From NCBI RefSeq assembly GCF_001908205.1, contig NZ_LGHL01000021.1, positions 1-64,000 of the forward strand: 64,000 nt of DNA, in the 5' to 3' direction. Source of the stretch: Bradyrhizobium sp. NAS80.1. Lineage in GTDB: Bacteria > Pseudomonadota > Alphaproteobacteria > Rhizobiales > Xanthobacteraceae. Position 1 is the stretch's first letter; every line of letters begins with the position of its first letter. A program made the position numbers and the translations under genes. The notes beneath the pieces are model-generated. The model ran no database searches. It had not been told where the DNA came from and saw nothing but the letters and a program-made list of their open reading frames with translations. Positions 26,312 to 34,701 of the stretch are shown piece by piece.

Positions 26312-27099
26312 GCGTTGCAACCCCACTTCTCGCGGTCGAAGGCCTGACCAAATCCTATGGCGGCATTCATGCCGTGCGCGGCGTCTCGTTCTCGCTGCGC
26401 GCCGGAGAGATCCTGGCGCTGATCGGCCCGAATGGCGCCGGCAAGAGCACCTGCTTCGACATGCTCAACGGCCAGAACCGGCCGGACTCCGGCCACGTCC
26501 GTCTGCTCGGCGAGGCGACCACCGGCAAGAAGCCGCGTGAGATCTGGCGGCTCGGGGTCGGACGCACTTTCCAGATCACCGCGACGTTCGCCACCATGAC
26601 CGTGCGCGAGAACGTGCAGGTCGCGCTGATCTCCCATGAGAAGCAGCTGTTCAGTCTCTGGGGCTCGGCTCCGAACTTCGATCGTGGCGAGGCGGGGCGG
26701 CTGCTCGAGCTCGTCGGCATGGGCGGCTACGCGGATCGCCCCTGCGGCGAGCTTGCCTATGGCGACCTGAAGCGGCTCGAGCTCGCCGTGGCGCTCGCCA
26801 ACGAGCCAAAGCTGCTGCTGATGGACGAGCCGACCGCCGGCATGGCGCCGCGCGAGCGCGTCGATCTGATGCGGCTCACCGCGAGAATCGCGCGGGAGAA
26901 GTCGATCGGCGTGCTCTTCACCGAGCACGATATGGATGTCGTGTTCGAGCATGCCGACCGCATCATTGTGCTCAACCGCGGCACGCTGATCGCCGAGGGC
27001 TCGCCGGCCGAGGTGCGCGGCAATCCGCAGGTGCAGGCGGTCTATCTCGGCGAAGGCCTCGTCTACGATGCCCGCCACCGCGAGGGAGCCTCGTCATGA
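26308..27099 (+). CDS. Liv-type ABC transporter ATPase (LivG-like)
   Basis: A 263-residue ATPase with Walker A GPNGAGKS, Walker B LLLMDEPTAGM and the H-loop region FTEHDMDVVF. The signature is ELAYGDLKRLE in place of the usual LSxGQ, a common LivG variant. The ATG at 26308 overlaps the permease stop, which rejects the longer in-frame reading that starts inside the permease gene. It powers uptake together with the next gene. Confidence 0.9.
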   Translation: MSVATPLLAVEGLTKSYGGIHAVRGVSFSLRAGEILALIGPNGAGKSTCFDMLNGQNRPDSGHVRLLGEATTGKKPREIWRLGVGRTFQITATFATMTVRENVQVALISHEKQLFSLWGSAPNFDRGEAGRLLELVGMGGYADRPCGELAYGDLKRLELAVALANEPKLLLMDEPTAGMAPRERVDLMRLTARIAREKSIGVLFTEHDMDVVFEHADRIIVLNRGTLIAEGSPAEVRGNPQVQAVYLGEGLVYDARHREGASS

Positions 27100-27800
27100 A
27101 GCTGACGGTCGAGGGGCTCAACAGCCATTATGGCCCCGCGCATATCCTGTTCGACATCGGTTTCGAGGTCGGCGAAGGCGAAGTGGTAGCGCTGTTGGGG
27201 CGCAACGGCGCCGGCAAATCGACGACGTTCCGCTCGATCGTCGGCCTCGTCGCGCAGCGCTCGGGCCGGATCATGTTCGAGGGCAAGGACGTCTCGCTGC
27301 GGCCGACGCACGAGATCGTGCGGGAAGGGCTCGGCTATGTGCCGGAGGAAAGGCGCATCTTCACCGACCTGACCGTTGAGGAGAATCTTGAAGTCGGCCG
27401 CCAGCCGAAGCGTCCGAACGCGCCATACTGGACGCGCGAAAAACTGTTCGCGCTGTTTCCGAACCTGGGCGAGATGAAAAACCGTCCGGGTGGGCGCATG
27501 AGCGGCGGCGAGCAGCAGATGCTGACGATCGCGCGCACGCTGATGGGCAATCCGTCACTGGTGCTGCTGGACGAGCCCTCGGAAGGGCTGTCGCCTAAGA
27601 TCGTGGAACAGATGGTCGATGCCATCCTGACCATGAAGAAGGAAGGCGTCAGCATCGTCGTCTCCGAGCAGAATTTGCACTTCGCGCGGCTGATCTCCGA
27701 TCGCGCCTACATCATCGAACGCGGCCGCATCTGCTTTGGCGGGACGATGGCCGAGCTCGATGCGCGCCCGGACATCCGCGACGCGCATCTGTCGTTGTGA
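27096..27800 (+). CDS. Liv-type ABC transporter ATPase (LivF-like)
   Basis: A 234-residue ATPase with Walker A GRNGAGKST, signature MSGGEQQML, Walker B LVLLDEPSEGL and H-loop SEQN, the last being typical of LivF. It overlaps the LivG-like gene by four bases. The marR gene begins 14 bases after its stop. Confidence 0.9.
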   Translation: MKLTVEGLNSHYGPAHILFDIGFEVGEGEVVALLGRNGAGKSTTFRSIVGLVAQRSGRIMFEGKDVSLRPTHEIVREGLGYVPEERRIFTDLTVEENLEVGRQPKRPNAPYWTREKLFALFPNLGEMKNRPGGRMSGGEQQMLTIARTLMGNPSLVLLDEPSEGLSPKIVEQMVDAILTMKKEGVSIVVSEQNLHFARLISDRAYIIERGRICFGGTMAELDARPDIRDAHLSL

Positions 27801-27814
27801 GGGGCGGGGAGCAG

Positions 27815-28270
27815 ATGGCGAGAACTGTCGCGGTGAAGAAGGGCGTCAAGCCGGTCAAGTCGTCCTACGTGCTCGACGAGCAGGTCGGATTCATCCTGCG
27901 CCAGGTCTGGCAGCGCCACAGTTCGATCTTCTCGCGCGATATCGGCATCAACCTGACGCCGACCCAATGGGCGGCGCTGTCAAAGCTCGCCGAGACCGGG
28001 CCGTGCTCGCAGAACCAGCTCGGACGGCTCACGGCGATGGACGTCGCTACCATCAAGGGCGTGATCGACCGGCTGACGGCGCGCGGCCTGACCGAGACGA
28101 GCCAGGACCCAGAGGACGGACGACGCCTGCTGGTGAGTCTCACGCGTGCCGGTCAGCAGCTTGCGGAAAAGCTGGCGCCGAATGCGCTCGCGATCACCCG
28201 CGAAACACTTGCGCCGCTCGACGCCAAGGAGCGCGAGATGCTGATGGCGCTGTTGAACAAGTTGCGGTGA
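27815..28270 (+). CDS. MarR family regulator of the nicotinate region
   Basis: A 151-residue winged-helix regulator with GINLTPTQWAALSKL, the recognition helix region NQLGRLTAMDVATIKGVIDRL and the wing SQDPEDGRRLLVSLT. The ATG at 27815 has GGGGAG upstream; a GTG at 27797 overlapping the livF stop is the alternative. Position at the end of the importer operon and between the two shared operator regions makes it the likely local repressor, released by a pyridine acid. In Pseudomonas putida a MarR-type protein, NicR, has this role. DNA targets here are inferred. Confidence 0.85.
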   Translation: MARTVAVKKGVKPVKSSYVLDEQVGFILRQVWQRHSSIFSRDIGINLTPTQWAALSKLAETGPCSQNQLGRLTAMDVATIKGVIDRLTARGLTETSQDPEDGRRLLVSLTRAGQQLAEKLAPNALAITRETLAPLDAKEREMLMALLNKLR

Positions 28271-28271
28271 A

Positions 28272-28373
28272 CGTCATTCCGGGGCGCGACGAAGTCGCGA
28301 GCCCGGAATCCATAACCACGAGCGGGGGTTATGGATTCCGGGCCTGCGCCTAACGGCGCATCCCGGAATGACG
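28272..28373. repeat. Intergenic inverted repeat between marR and the enamidase gene
   Basis: Outer arms CGTCATTCCGGGGCGCG and CGCATCCCGGAATGACG, and inner arms GCCCGGAATCCATAACC and GGTTATGGATTCCGGGC around a short loop. It lies between convergent genes and could end both transcripts. Confidence 0.65.
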
Positions 28374-28389
28374 ACTGTGTATATGGCGT

Positions 28390-29586
28390 CTACTTCCCTA
28401 CTACCTCCGGCACTTTCCCTGCCGGTGGCGTGTTGCGGCTGCGCTGGGTGCGCACGATGCCGTCGATGATGGTCATGCCGATGCCGGGGAGGTCGCCGAG
28501 CTGGACGCTCTCCAAAATGTTCTTGCCGGGCGAGTGCTGAGCCTGGTCCATGATGACGAAATCGGCGGAGCGGCCGACCTCGATCAGGCCGCAGTCGAGC
28601 TGCCGCATCCGCGCGGTGTTGCCGGTGGCAAGGCAGAACGCAATCTCGGCCGGTAGCTCGCCGAGCGAGGACAGCATCGAGACCATGCGCAGGATACCGA
28701 GCGGTTGCACGCCGGAGCCGGCGGGCGCGTCGGTGCCGAGGATGACGCGGTGCAAATCGCCCATCTCGCGTGCGGTGCGCAGGGTGAACAGGGCCGAGCG
28801 CTCATTGCCGTTGTGCACGAGCTCGAGGCCGCGTTTGCAGCCCTCGCAGATGCAACGGATCTGGTCGTCGGGGAGCGCGGTGTGGCCGCCATTGATGTGA
28901 CCGACCACGTCGGTGTCGGCCTCGAGCACCACGTCCTTGTCGATCAGGCCGGAGCCGGGGATCGACGGGCCGCCGGTGTGAATCGTGCTCTGGATGCCAT
29001 ATTTGCGGGCCCAGCCGACCATCTTCCGCGCGGTCGGACCGTCCTTGACGCCGCCGAGGCCGACTTCGCCGAGCAGCTTGACGCCGTTGGCGGCCATCTC
29101 CTTGAAGTCCTCTTCGACCATCTCGCATTCGATCACCGGCGCGCCGGCGTGAACCTTCACGCCGCCCGGACGCAAGGTCCAGAACGCGCGCTGGGCGAAC
29201 ACCGCCATTGCCTTCAGGCCGACGACGTCGCGGGGACGGCCGGGCATGTGGACTTCGCCGGCGGAGATCATGGTGGTGACGCCGCCATGGAGGTAGCTGT
29301 CGATCCAGTTGATCTGGTTCTGCCGCGGCGTCCAGTCGCCGGCGACAGGGTGGACGTGGCTGTCGATCAGGCCCGGTGCCACCGTGGTGCCGTGAGCATC
29401 CACGATGGTGGTCGCGCCTTCCGTGTTGACGTCCTTGAAGCGGCCGATCGCGGTGATCTTGCCGTTCTCTGCGACGATGGTGTCGCCGTCCAGGATCGGC
29501 TTTTCCAGGGCGCCGGACAGGATCAGGCCGATATTGCGGATCACGAGCTTCGAAGGTCCGGTGGCCTGGGGTGCGTCATTCGCCAT
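28390..29586 (-). CDS. Enamidase-like amidohydrolase
   Basis: A 398-residue amidohydrolase from the ATG at 29584-29586, which has AAGGAG eight bases upstream. Likely metal ligands are H77 and H79 (DSHVHP), E173 (GEVGLGG), H202 (IHTGG), H229 (GHINGG) and D285 (GTDAPAG). Stretches such as SYLHGGVTTMISAGEVHMPG and the SRNTPPA tail closely recall enamidase of Eubacterium barkeri, an Fe/Zn enzyme that opens 1,4,5,6-tetrahydro-6-oxonicotinate to 2-formylglutarate and ammonia. The gene is convergent with the importer operon and shares an operator region with the divergent ferredoxin-NADP reductase gene. Confidence 0.85.
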   Translation of the reverse strand: MANDAPQATGPSKLVIRNIGLILSGALEKPILDGDTIVAENGKITAIGRFKDVNTEGATTIVDAHGTTVAPGLIDSHVHPVAGDWTPRQNQINWIDSYLHGGVTTMISAGEVHMPGRPRDVVGLKAMAVFAQRAFWTLRPGGVKVHAGAPVIECEMVEEDFKEMAANGVKLLGEVGLGGVKDGPTARKMVGWARKYGIQSTIHTGGPSIPGSGLIDKDVVLEADTDVVGHINGGHTALPDDQIRCICEGCKRGLELVHNGNERSALFTLRTAREMGDLHRVILGTDAPAGSGVQPLGILRMVSMLSSLGELPAEIAFCLATGNTARMRQLDCGLIEVGRSADFVIMDQAQHSPGKNILESVQLGDLPGIGMTIIDGIVRTQRSRNTPPAGKVPEVVGK

Positions 29587-29634
29587 GGAAGGGCTCCTTA
29601 TTCCTAACTGCAACGCTCGCGATCTTGGGCAGCC

Positions 29635-29691
29635 TTGACCGCGGGATCAAGCAGGATTATTCATTAGTATACGAATGATCGTGTACAAACG
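29635..29691. promoter_or_regulatory. Shared divergent operator region (enamidase / ferredoxin-NADP reductase)
   Basis: On the plus strand TTGACC (29635-29640) and TATTCA (29658-29663) are 17 bases apart and could form the reductase promoter. Directly downstream, TCATTAGTA and TACGAATGA (29661-29678) form a dyad with one mismatch that matches motif 2 at 19878-19897. GTGTACAAACG (29681-29691) repeats motif 1 of 19727-19742. Both motifs of the hydroxylase/reductase promoter are thus present here, pointing to one regulator set. Confidence 0.7.
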
Positions 29692-29742
29692 ACGCATAGC
29701 TGACCGCCTCAGAACCGCTAACGACGCGACAAGGAAGGTGAG

Positions 29743-30516
29743 ATGAGCAATTTCAATCAGGAAAGCGTTTTGAGCGTCCACCACTGGACCGACACGCTGT
29801 TCTCTTTCAAGACCACGCGCAGCCCGACCTTCCGCTTCCGCAACGGCGAATTCACCATGATCGGGCTCAAGGTCGGCGAGAAGCCCTTGCTGCGGGCCTA
29901 CAGCGTCGCCAGCGCCAACTACGAGGACACGCTGGAGTTCTTCTCGATCAAGGTGCCGGACGGCCCGCTGACCTCGCGCCTGCAGCACCTGAAGGAAGGC
30001 GACGAGATCATCGTCAGCCGCAAGGCCACCGGTACGCTGGTCATCGACAACCTGGAAGAGGGGCGCAACCTCTACCTCATCGGTACCGGCACGGGCCTCG
30101 CGCCGTTCCTGAGCGTGATCAAGGACCCCGAAACCTACGAGCGCTTCGAGAAGGTCGTGCTGCTGCACGGCTGCCGTCACGTCAAGGAGCTCGCCTATGG
30201 CGAGATGATCACCGAGACGCTGCCGAAAGACGAACTGATCGGCGACTACATCCGCAATCAGCTCATCTACTATCCGACGGTGACCCGCGATCCCTTCCGC
30301 AACCGCGGCCGCATCACCGACCTCATCACCTCCGGGAAGCTGTTTGCCGATATCGGCCTGCCGGCGCTGGAAGCAGCCCACGACCGCGTCATGATCTGCG
30401 GCAGCCCGGCGCTGGTTACGGACACCCGTGTGCTCCTGACCGAGCGCGGCTTCGTCGAGGGCAGCCATGGTGAGCCGGCCCAGTTCGTGGTCGAAAAGGC
30501 CTTTGCCGAGCGCTAA
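29743..30516 (+). CDS. fpr: Ferredoxin-NADP(+) reductase (Fpr-like)
   Basis: A 257-residue two-domain flavoenzyme. RAYSVAS is the FAD-binding motif, YLIGTGTGLAPFLS and GSPALV belong to the NADP domain, and the protein ends VVEKAFAER as in bacterial Fpr proteins. AAGGAAGGTGAG lies before the ATG at 29743. It moves electrons between NADPH and ferredoxin. Because its promoter carries the operators of the nicotinate genes, it may supply reduced ferredoxin to the 6-hydroxynicotinate reductase; this is inference. It could equally serve oxidative stress, the usual Fpr role. Confidence 0.9.
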   Translation: MSNFNQESVLSVHHWTDTLFSFKTTRSPTFRFRNGEFTMIGLKVGEKPLLRAYSVASANYEDTLEFFSIKVPDGPLTSRLQHLKEGDEIIVSRKATGTLVIDNLEEGRNLYLIGTGTGLAPFLSVIKDPETYERFEKVVLLHGCRHVKELAYGEMITETLPKDELIGDYIRNQLIYYPTVTRDPFRNRGRITDLITSGKLFADIGLPALEAAHDRVMICGSPALVTDTRVLLTERGFVEGSHGEPAQFVVEKAFAER

Positions 30517-30622
30517 GTCAGGAACTTTCGCGCAATAAGGCCGCATTTTTGCCGCCGCGCGGGCGTTGCGACGCCGATTCGGTGCTTGATACTATATGGG
30601 AACGAATCAACGGAGTTCCCAC

Positions 30623-30949
30623 ATGGTTGCGGACAGCGACAGCAACATCGCCTGGCACCGGGTCCAGTTGAAGAAGAACCGCGCCGAGTTGAAGGCGCTC
30701 GAGACCGCGCGCTTCACGATGGGCGAGATTGCCTCATCGAAGCGGAACGGCGACACCCAGAAGACGATTGCGGAACTCAAGCACAAGATCGCGCAGTCCG
30801 AGCGCGCGATCGCCGATTACGACAAGCGCACGCGCCGTCCGCTCGCCACCGATCTGCAAAGCCTCAGCAATGGCAGCTGGAGTCATTGGGACGCCTATAC
30901 CAACCAGCAGCAGCGCAAGACCGGCCAACGCTCGCCGGGACGCGGGTAG
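30623..30949 (+). CDS. Small basic coiled-coil-like hypothetical protein
   Basis: A 108-residue protein from the ATG at 30623 (MVADSDSNIAWHR), with GGAG eight bases upstream. Residues about 10-75 are rich in Lys, Glu, Ala and Leu in a heptad-like pattern (KKNRAELKALETARF, ELKHKIAQSERAIADYD), suggesting a helical hairpin or coiled coil. The C-terminus is polar. No family named. It appears monocistronic. Confidence 0.6.
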   Translation: MVADSDSNIAWHRVQLKKNRAELKALETARFTMGEIASSKRNGDTQKTIAELKHKIAQSERAIADYDKRTRRPLATDLQSLSNGSWSHWDAYTNQQQRKTGQRSPGRG

Positions 30950-31029
30950 ACTCGTCGCGCTCGGCCCCCTTGCGCGGGCCGCGTCGAGCACCATCTGCGT
31001 GAGACGCCAACAACCACTCCGGTGATCCC

Positions 31030-31898
31030 ATGACACCGCGCCTCGATTTCACCAGCGAGGCCTTCTTTCGCGATCCGCCCAAGGCGATCGCGACGTTGCG
31101 CATGTCCGGCCCCGTCGTTGCGACGCGATTTCCTCTCGTCGGCGACGTCTGGGTTACAACGACCCATGACGCGACAGCAGAGGTCCTGAAAGACAGCACC
31201 ACCTTCACGCTGCGCAAGGAGGATGGCGACGTCGCGGGTCTGCGCTGGTGGATGCCGAGATACGTCAAAACCATCGCCAACAACATGCTGACGATGGACG
31301 AGCCGGATCACACGAGGCTGCGCAGCATCGTGGACGAGGCCTTTCGTCGCCGTGCGATCGTCGCGATGGAGCCCCGCATCCGGGCCATCGCCGACGATCT
31401 CGCTGACGAGCTTTTTGCGAGCGGAAGCCCGGCCGATCTGGTCGAGCGCTACGCGCGCATCCTGCCGCTCGCGGTGATCTCCGAGCTCCTGGGCCTGCCT
31501 CAGGCCGATCGTCCGAGGTTCATCGCCTGGGCCAACACGATGTCGTGCAGCTGAAGAAGGGTGATCGCGTCATGGTGATGCTTGCCGCCGCGAACATGGA
31601 TCCGGCGATGCATGATCGTCCCGGGAGCCTCGATCTCGAACGCAAGCCGAACCGTCACATGTCCTTCGGGACGGGTATCCATTTCTGCCTCGGCCATCAG
31701 CTCGCGCGCATCGAGGAAGCCTGCGCGCTGGAAGCGCTGTTCGTGCGATGGCCGCGGCTTGGTCTCGCCGTCGATCCATCGCAGGTTCACTGGCGCAAGC
31801 GGCCGGGCCTTCGCGCGATCGAGAAACTCCCTGTCACGGCCGATGCCGGCGAAAGGCGCCAGACGAGTTCCGAGGTCGAGCAGTTGCTGGTCAGTTAG
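31030..31898 (+). pseudogene. Cytochrome P450 gene with internal deletion and frame change
   Basis: The first frame (31030-31554) encodes the P450 N-terminal part up to about helix E/F, ending FIAWANTMS. The second frame resumes near 31545 with VQLKKGDRVMVML and contains the heme-binding loop FGTGIHFCLGHQLAR with the cysteine ligand. Together they give about 290 residues, against some 400-420 for bacterial P450s. The I-helix and the K-helix ExxR motif are absent, so roughly 110 residues have been lost at about 31540-31546. The product cannot be a working P450. The remaining sequence is otherwise well preserved, which suggests a recent event or an assembly gap. Confidence 0.8.
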
Positions 31899-31991
31899 GC
31901 GAACGTGGCAGGCGTTCCCTCGTGCAACCGCGAAACAAATCCGTCGGTGCAAGCGTTGGCCGAATGCGGACAACAAGCGATGGAGGGATCC

Positions 31992-32225
31992 ATGCCCCAT
32001 GGAGGCAAGACGCATATCGGTTCAGGCGCGCACGGCAAGGGCGCAGGGAGCGGAGCGCTGACGGACATTCCCAAGGACAAGATCGGCGATAACATGATCC
32101 TGTCGAACCGCGACAAGGCCCAGCATTCCGACATTCGCGGCATGGACGGAAAATTCATCCAGACCGAGCAGTATCAGGATCATTCGGCCAACAGGCTGAC
32201 CGACGATGAGGAAGCCGAGGAATAA
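31992..32225 (+). CDS. Small hydrophilic hypothetical protein
   Basis: A 77-residue, strongly polar protein from the ATG at 31992, with GGAGGG five bases upstream. It is rich in Gly, His, Lys and Asp at the start (HGGKTHIGSGAHGKGAG) and acidic at the end (LTDDEEAEE), with no hydrophobic core. Probably disordered, similar in flavour to small stress-linked hydrophilic proteins of rhizobia. No family recognised. Confidence 0.55.
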   Translation: MPHGGKTHIGSGAHGKGAGSGALTDIPKDKIGDNMILSNRDKAQHSDIRGMDGKFIQTEQYQDHSANRLTDDEEAEE

Positions 32226-32247
32226 GCGATTGCGCTAAGCAACGGCC

Positions 32248-33513
32248 TCAGGAGCCGGTCGACTTCCTGGAAGCGACGAGGTCGCGCTCCCAGCCGAACA
32301 CGGAGCGGCCGTCGAGATCCGGTGACGCAGCACGCTCGGTCGCGATGAAGGCGTCGACAGATGGCCCGCGCGCGCTCCGTTCCAGCCGCCGCGCCTGATC
32401 ATCGAGCCGCTTGAGTGCCTGCATTTCTTCCTCGCGCCCGAGTTTTGCATTCTGGACCGCGCCCTTCAGGACGCGAATGGTTTCATCATAGACCTTGATC
32501 GGAACGGGGTAGGGATGCCGGTCCTTGCCGCCATGGGCGAGCGAGAAGCGCGCCGGATCCCTGAAGCGATAGGGCGCACCGTGCACGACCTCGGCCACCA
32601 TTGCGAGCGAGCGCACGGTGCGCGCGCCGACGCCCGGCGTCAGCAACAGCTCCGGGAAGTCGACCGGGCCACGCTCGGCCGCGGCGGCCAGCGTGCCATG
32701 CAGGCGGCGCGCGAACACGTCCTTGGGCCTGACATCATGATGCGCAGGCATGATCAGATGCGGCAGCAAGCCTTGTGCCGGTTCTTGCGCGGGTTCGGGG
32801 GCAGTCCCGGTGAGCCGCTCGAATTCAGAGACGATGCGATCGGGGCCAAGATCGCTCAAGAGCTCGAGCTGCGCGGTGCGCGAGACGTCGGCGCGATGGT
32901 CCGTGAGATTGACGATCTCGCCTTGCTGCGGGCCGTCGATGGCACTGTGCGGCGCATCGACAAAACTCTTCAGCGCCTCTGAATGCCAGTGATAGCGGCG
33001 CGCCTGCCTTTTGTCGCCATTCATGCCTTGTTGCACCACGGTCCATTTCCCGTCCGCGGTGACGAAGAAGCCGTGCAGATAAAGATCAAACCCGTCCTGG
33101 ACCGCGGCACTGTCGACCTTTGCCACCAGGCGGCTGGCGCGGGTGAGCTTTGCGCCGTCAAATCCGACGCGGTCGCCAAGCTGAAACAGCTCGTCCGGCG
33201 TCTTGCGCGAATGCTGACCGCGTCCGCCGCAGACATAGATGCCGAGTTCGTCCTGCAGCGGTCCGAGCCCGCGCTTCAACGCCCCGATCACGGAGGTCGT
33301 GATGCCCGAGGAGTGCCAGTCCATGCCCATCACGGCGCCGAACGACTGGAACCAGAACGGATGAGAGAGACGCTGGAGGAATGCGTCGCGCCCGTAATGA
33401 TGCACGATCGCCTGCGTGACGATCGCGCCGAGCGAGGCCATGCGGCTCGCAAGCCATGGCGGAACCCGCCCGGTGTGGAGAGGAAGATCGGCGCTGCCGG
33501 TACGTCGAGTCAT
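32248..33513 (-). CDS. DUF763 domain protein
   Basis: A 421-residue protein of the DUF763 family, recognised by LPLHTGRVPPWLASRM at the N-terminus, FWFQSFGAVMGMDWHSSGITTSV and the LLLTPGVGARTVRSLAMV segment near residue 265. The last resembles a helix-hairpin-helix DNA-binding element. Members occur in archaea, thermophiles and some rhizobia; their function is unknown, though a DNA-related role seems plausible. It is convergent with the small gene before it and is not in an obvious operon. Confidence 0.8.
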   Translation of the reverse strand: MTRRTGSADLPLHTGRVPPWLASRMASLGAIVTQAIVHHYGRDAFLQRLSHPFWFQSFGAVMGMDWHSSGITTSVIGALKRGLGPLQDELGIYVCGGRGQHSRKTPDELFQLGDRVGFDGAKLTRASRLVAKVDSAAVQDGFDLYLHGFFVTADGKWTVVQQGMNGDKRQARRYHWHSEALKSFVDAPHSAIDGPQQGEIVNLTDHRADVSRTAQLELLSDLGPDRIVSEFERLTGTAPEPAQEPAQGLLPHLIMPAHHDVRPKDVFARRLHGTLAAAAERGPVDFPELLLTPGVGARTVRSLAMVAEVVHGAPYRFRDPARFSLAHGGKDRHPYPVPIKVYDETIRVLKGAVQNAKLGREEEMQALKRLDDQARRLERSARGPSVDAFIATERAASPDLDGRSVFGWERDLVASRKSTGS

Positions 33514-33586
33514 GACCGCTTCAAATTAGCGCAGTCGGGCGACGGTTGCATCAGTCGAGTGCCGCCGTGCACGGCGCGGGACGCGA

Positions 33587-34510
33587 TCAGCCGGCGGTGA
33601 CCACGGCCGCACCGATTTGCCGATCGGGGCGCGATCGCGGCTTGCGCAGCTTTCGCCGCGCCCAGATCAGGAGACCGGTCGACAGCAACGTCAGGAGTGC
33701 GATTGACGTCACGACGTTAAGCGGCGAGGCGATCACGGCCGACCAGTTTCCTTCGTGGACCAGGCGCGGCCAGTTGCGCGGCAGCGGTGCGACGCCCGAT
33801 GAATTGACGGCGTAGGCGCGCAGTTCTCCGCCTTCGTAAATCCGCGCCATCATGCGGCCGCCCCGCGCGCCGATCGAAATCACGTGCGACAGGTCATGGG
33901 AGGCCGCGACCATGCGAACCGCGTCGGGTAGGGGGAGAGGACGCCCGCCGCCGGCTGGAGCGGCCCCGCCCTGGAATGTCAGGCCGAACGCCATGCACAG
34001 TCCGGTCAGCGGGCAGAGGAGGATCAGCGGCAGCGCAAACCATGCGGTGCCCTTGTGCCATCCTGAGAGCGAGTTGCGCAGCCGGGGCAGCCCCATGAGA
34101 ATGCCGAGCACCATCAGAGATACCATGGCGATGGTCGAGCTCGTCACCAGCCAGGCCTGGCCGAGCAACCGTTCATGCGTGAACCGCGCCCACAGGAAGA
34201 GATCAGGGAGGCGGGAGCTGGCGGCGGCGGGTTCGCCTGATGCGAGGTCGATCGCCGGGGTGCCGGCGCCTTGCAGCGTCATCCGCTGCTCACCGGCATT
34301 GATCGCAAGCCCGCGCGCCTTGCCGTCCGGATCATACCGTTTCACCAGATCGACGATGCGTCCGGAGTCGATCGCCGGACCGCCAATGCCGCTGACCTGC
34401 ACCAGGGGCTCAAAGGAAAGAATCAATCCAGTGGCGATGATCGCGAGTAGGGGCAGGGCGAAGGCCAGCGTGATCCAACGATGAAGTGTCAACAAGACGG
34501 GCTTGCTCAT
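33587..34510 (-). CDS. PepSY-associated membrane protein
   Basis: A 307-residue protein with an N-terminal helix (LHRWITLAFALPLLAIIATGLIL), a periplasmic PepSY-like region, two middle helices (about 125-180) and a C-terminal helix ending in a basic tail (WARRKLRKPRSR). The PepSY_TM family is often found beside TonB receptors and thought to act in siderophore or heme iron reduction. None of those genes is adjacent here. A dyad at 34630-34648 lies about 120 bases upstream. Confidence 0.75.
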   Translation of the reverse strand: MSKPVLLTLHRWITLAFALPLLAIIATGLILSFEPLVQVSGIGGPAIDSGRIVDLVKRYDPDGKARGLAINAGEQRMTLQGAGTPAIDLASGEPAAASSRLPDLFLWARFTHERLLGQAWLVTSSTIAMVSLMVLGILMGLPRLRNSLSGWHKGTAWFALPLILLCPLTGLCMAFGLTFQGGAAPAGGGRPLPLPDAVRMVAASHDLSHVISIGARGGRMMARIYEGGELRAYAVNSSGVAPLPRNWPRLVHEGNWSAVIASPLNVVTSIALLTLLSTGLLIWARRKLRKPRSRPDRQIGAAVVTAG

Positions 34511-34629
34511 TCTCGGTCTCCGGCAATCTCAGGCTTTGGTTGCCCAACGCAACGCCGAAGACAAATGACGCTTTGTCCATGTTGCCCGCATTGACTTGCA
34601 GCAAATGGAGTCAGTTCGCAGCGATGCTA

Positions 34630-34648
34630 GCGAATGCTAATCGTTCGC
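34630..34648. promoter_or_regulatory. Dyad upstream of the PepSY gene
   Basis: GCGAA and TTCGC flank a TGCTAATCG core, giving a near-symmetrical 19-base site. In the minus direction the core reads CGATTAGCA, loosely like Fur-type boxes. Iron control is a guess based on the PepSY family. Confidence 0.3.
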
Positions 34649-34701
34649 ACCTTCGCCGGAGATCGTCTGGCGGACCCGCGGAGCAGGCGGCGAGTTGAGC
34701 G

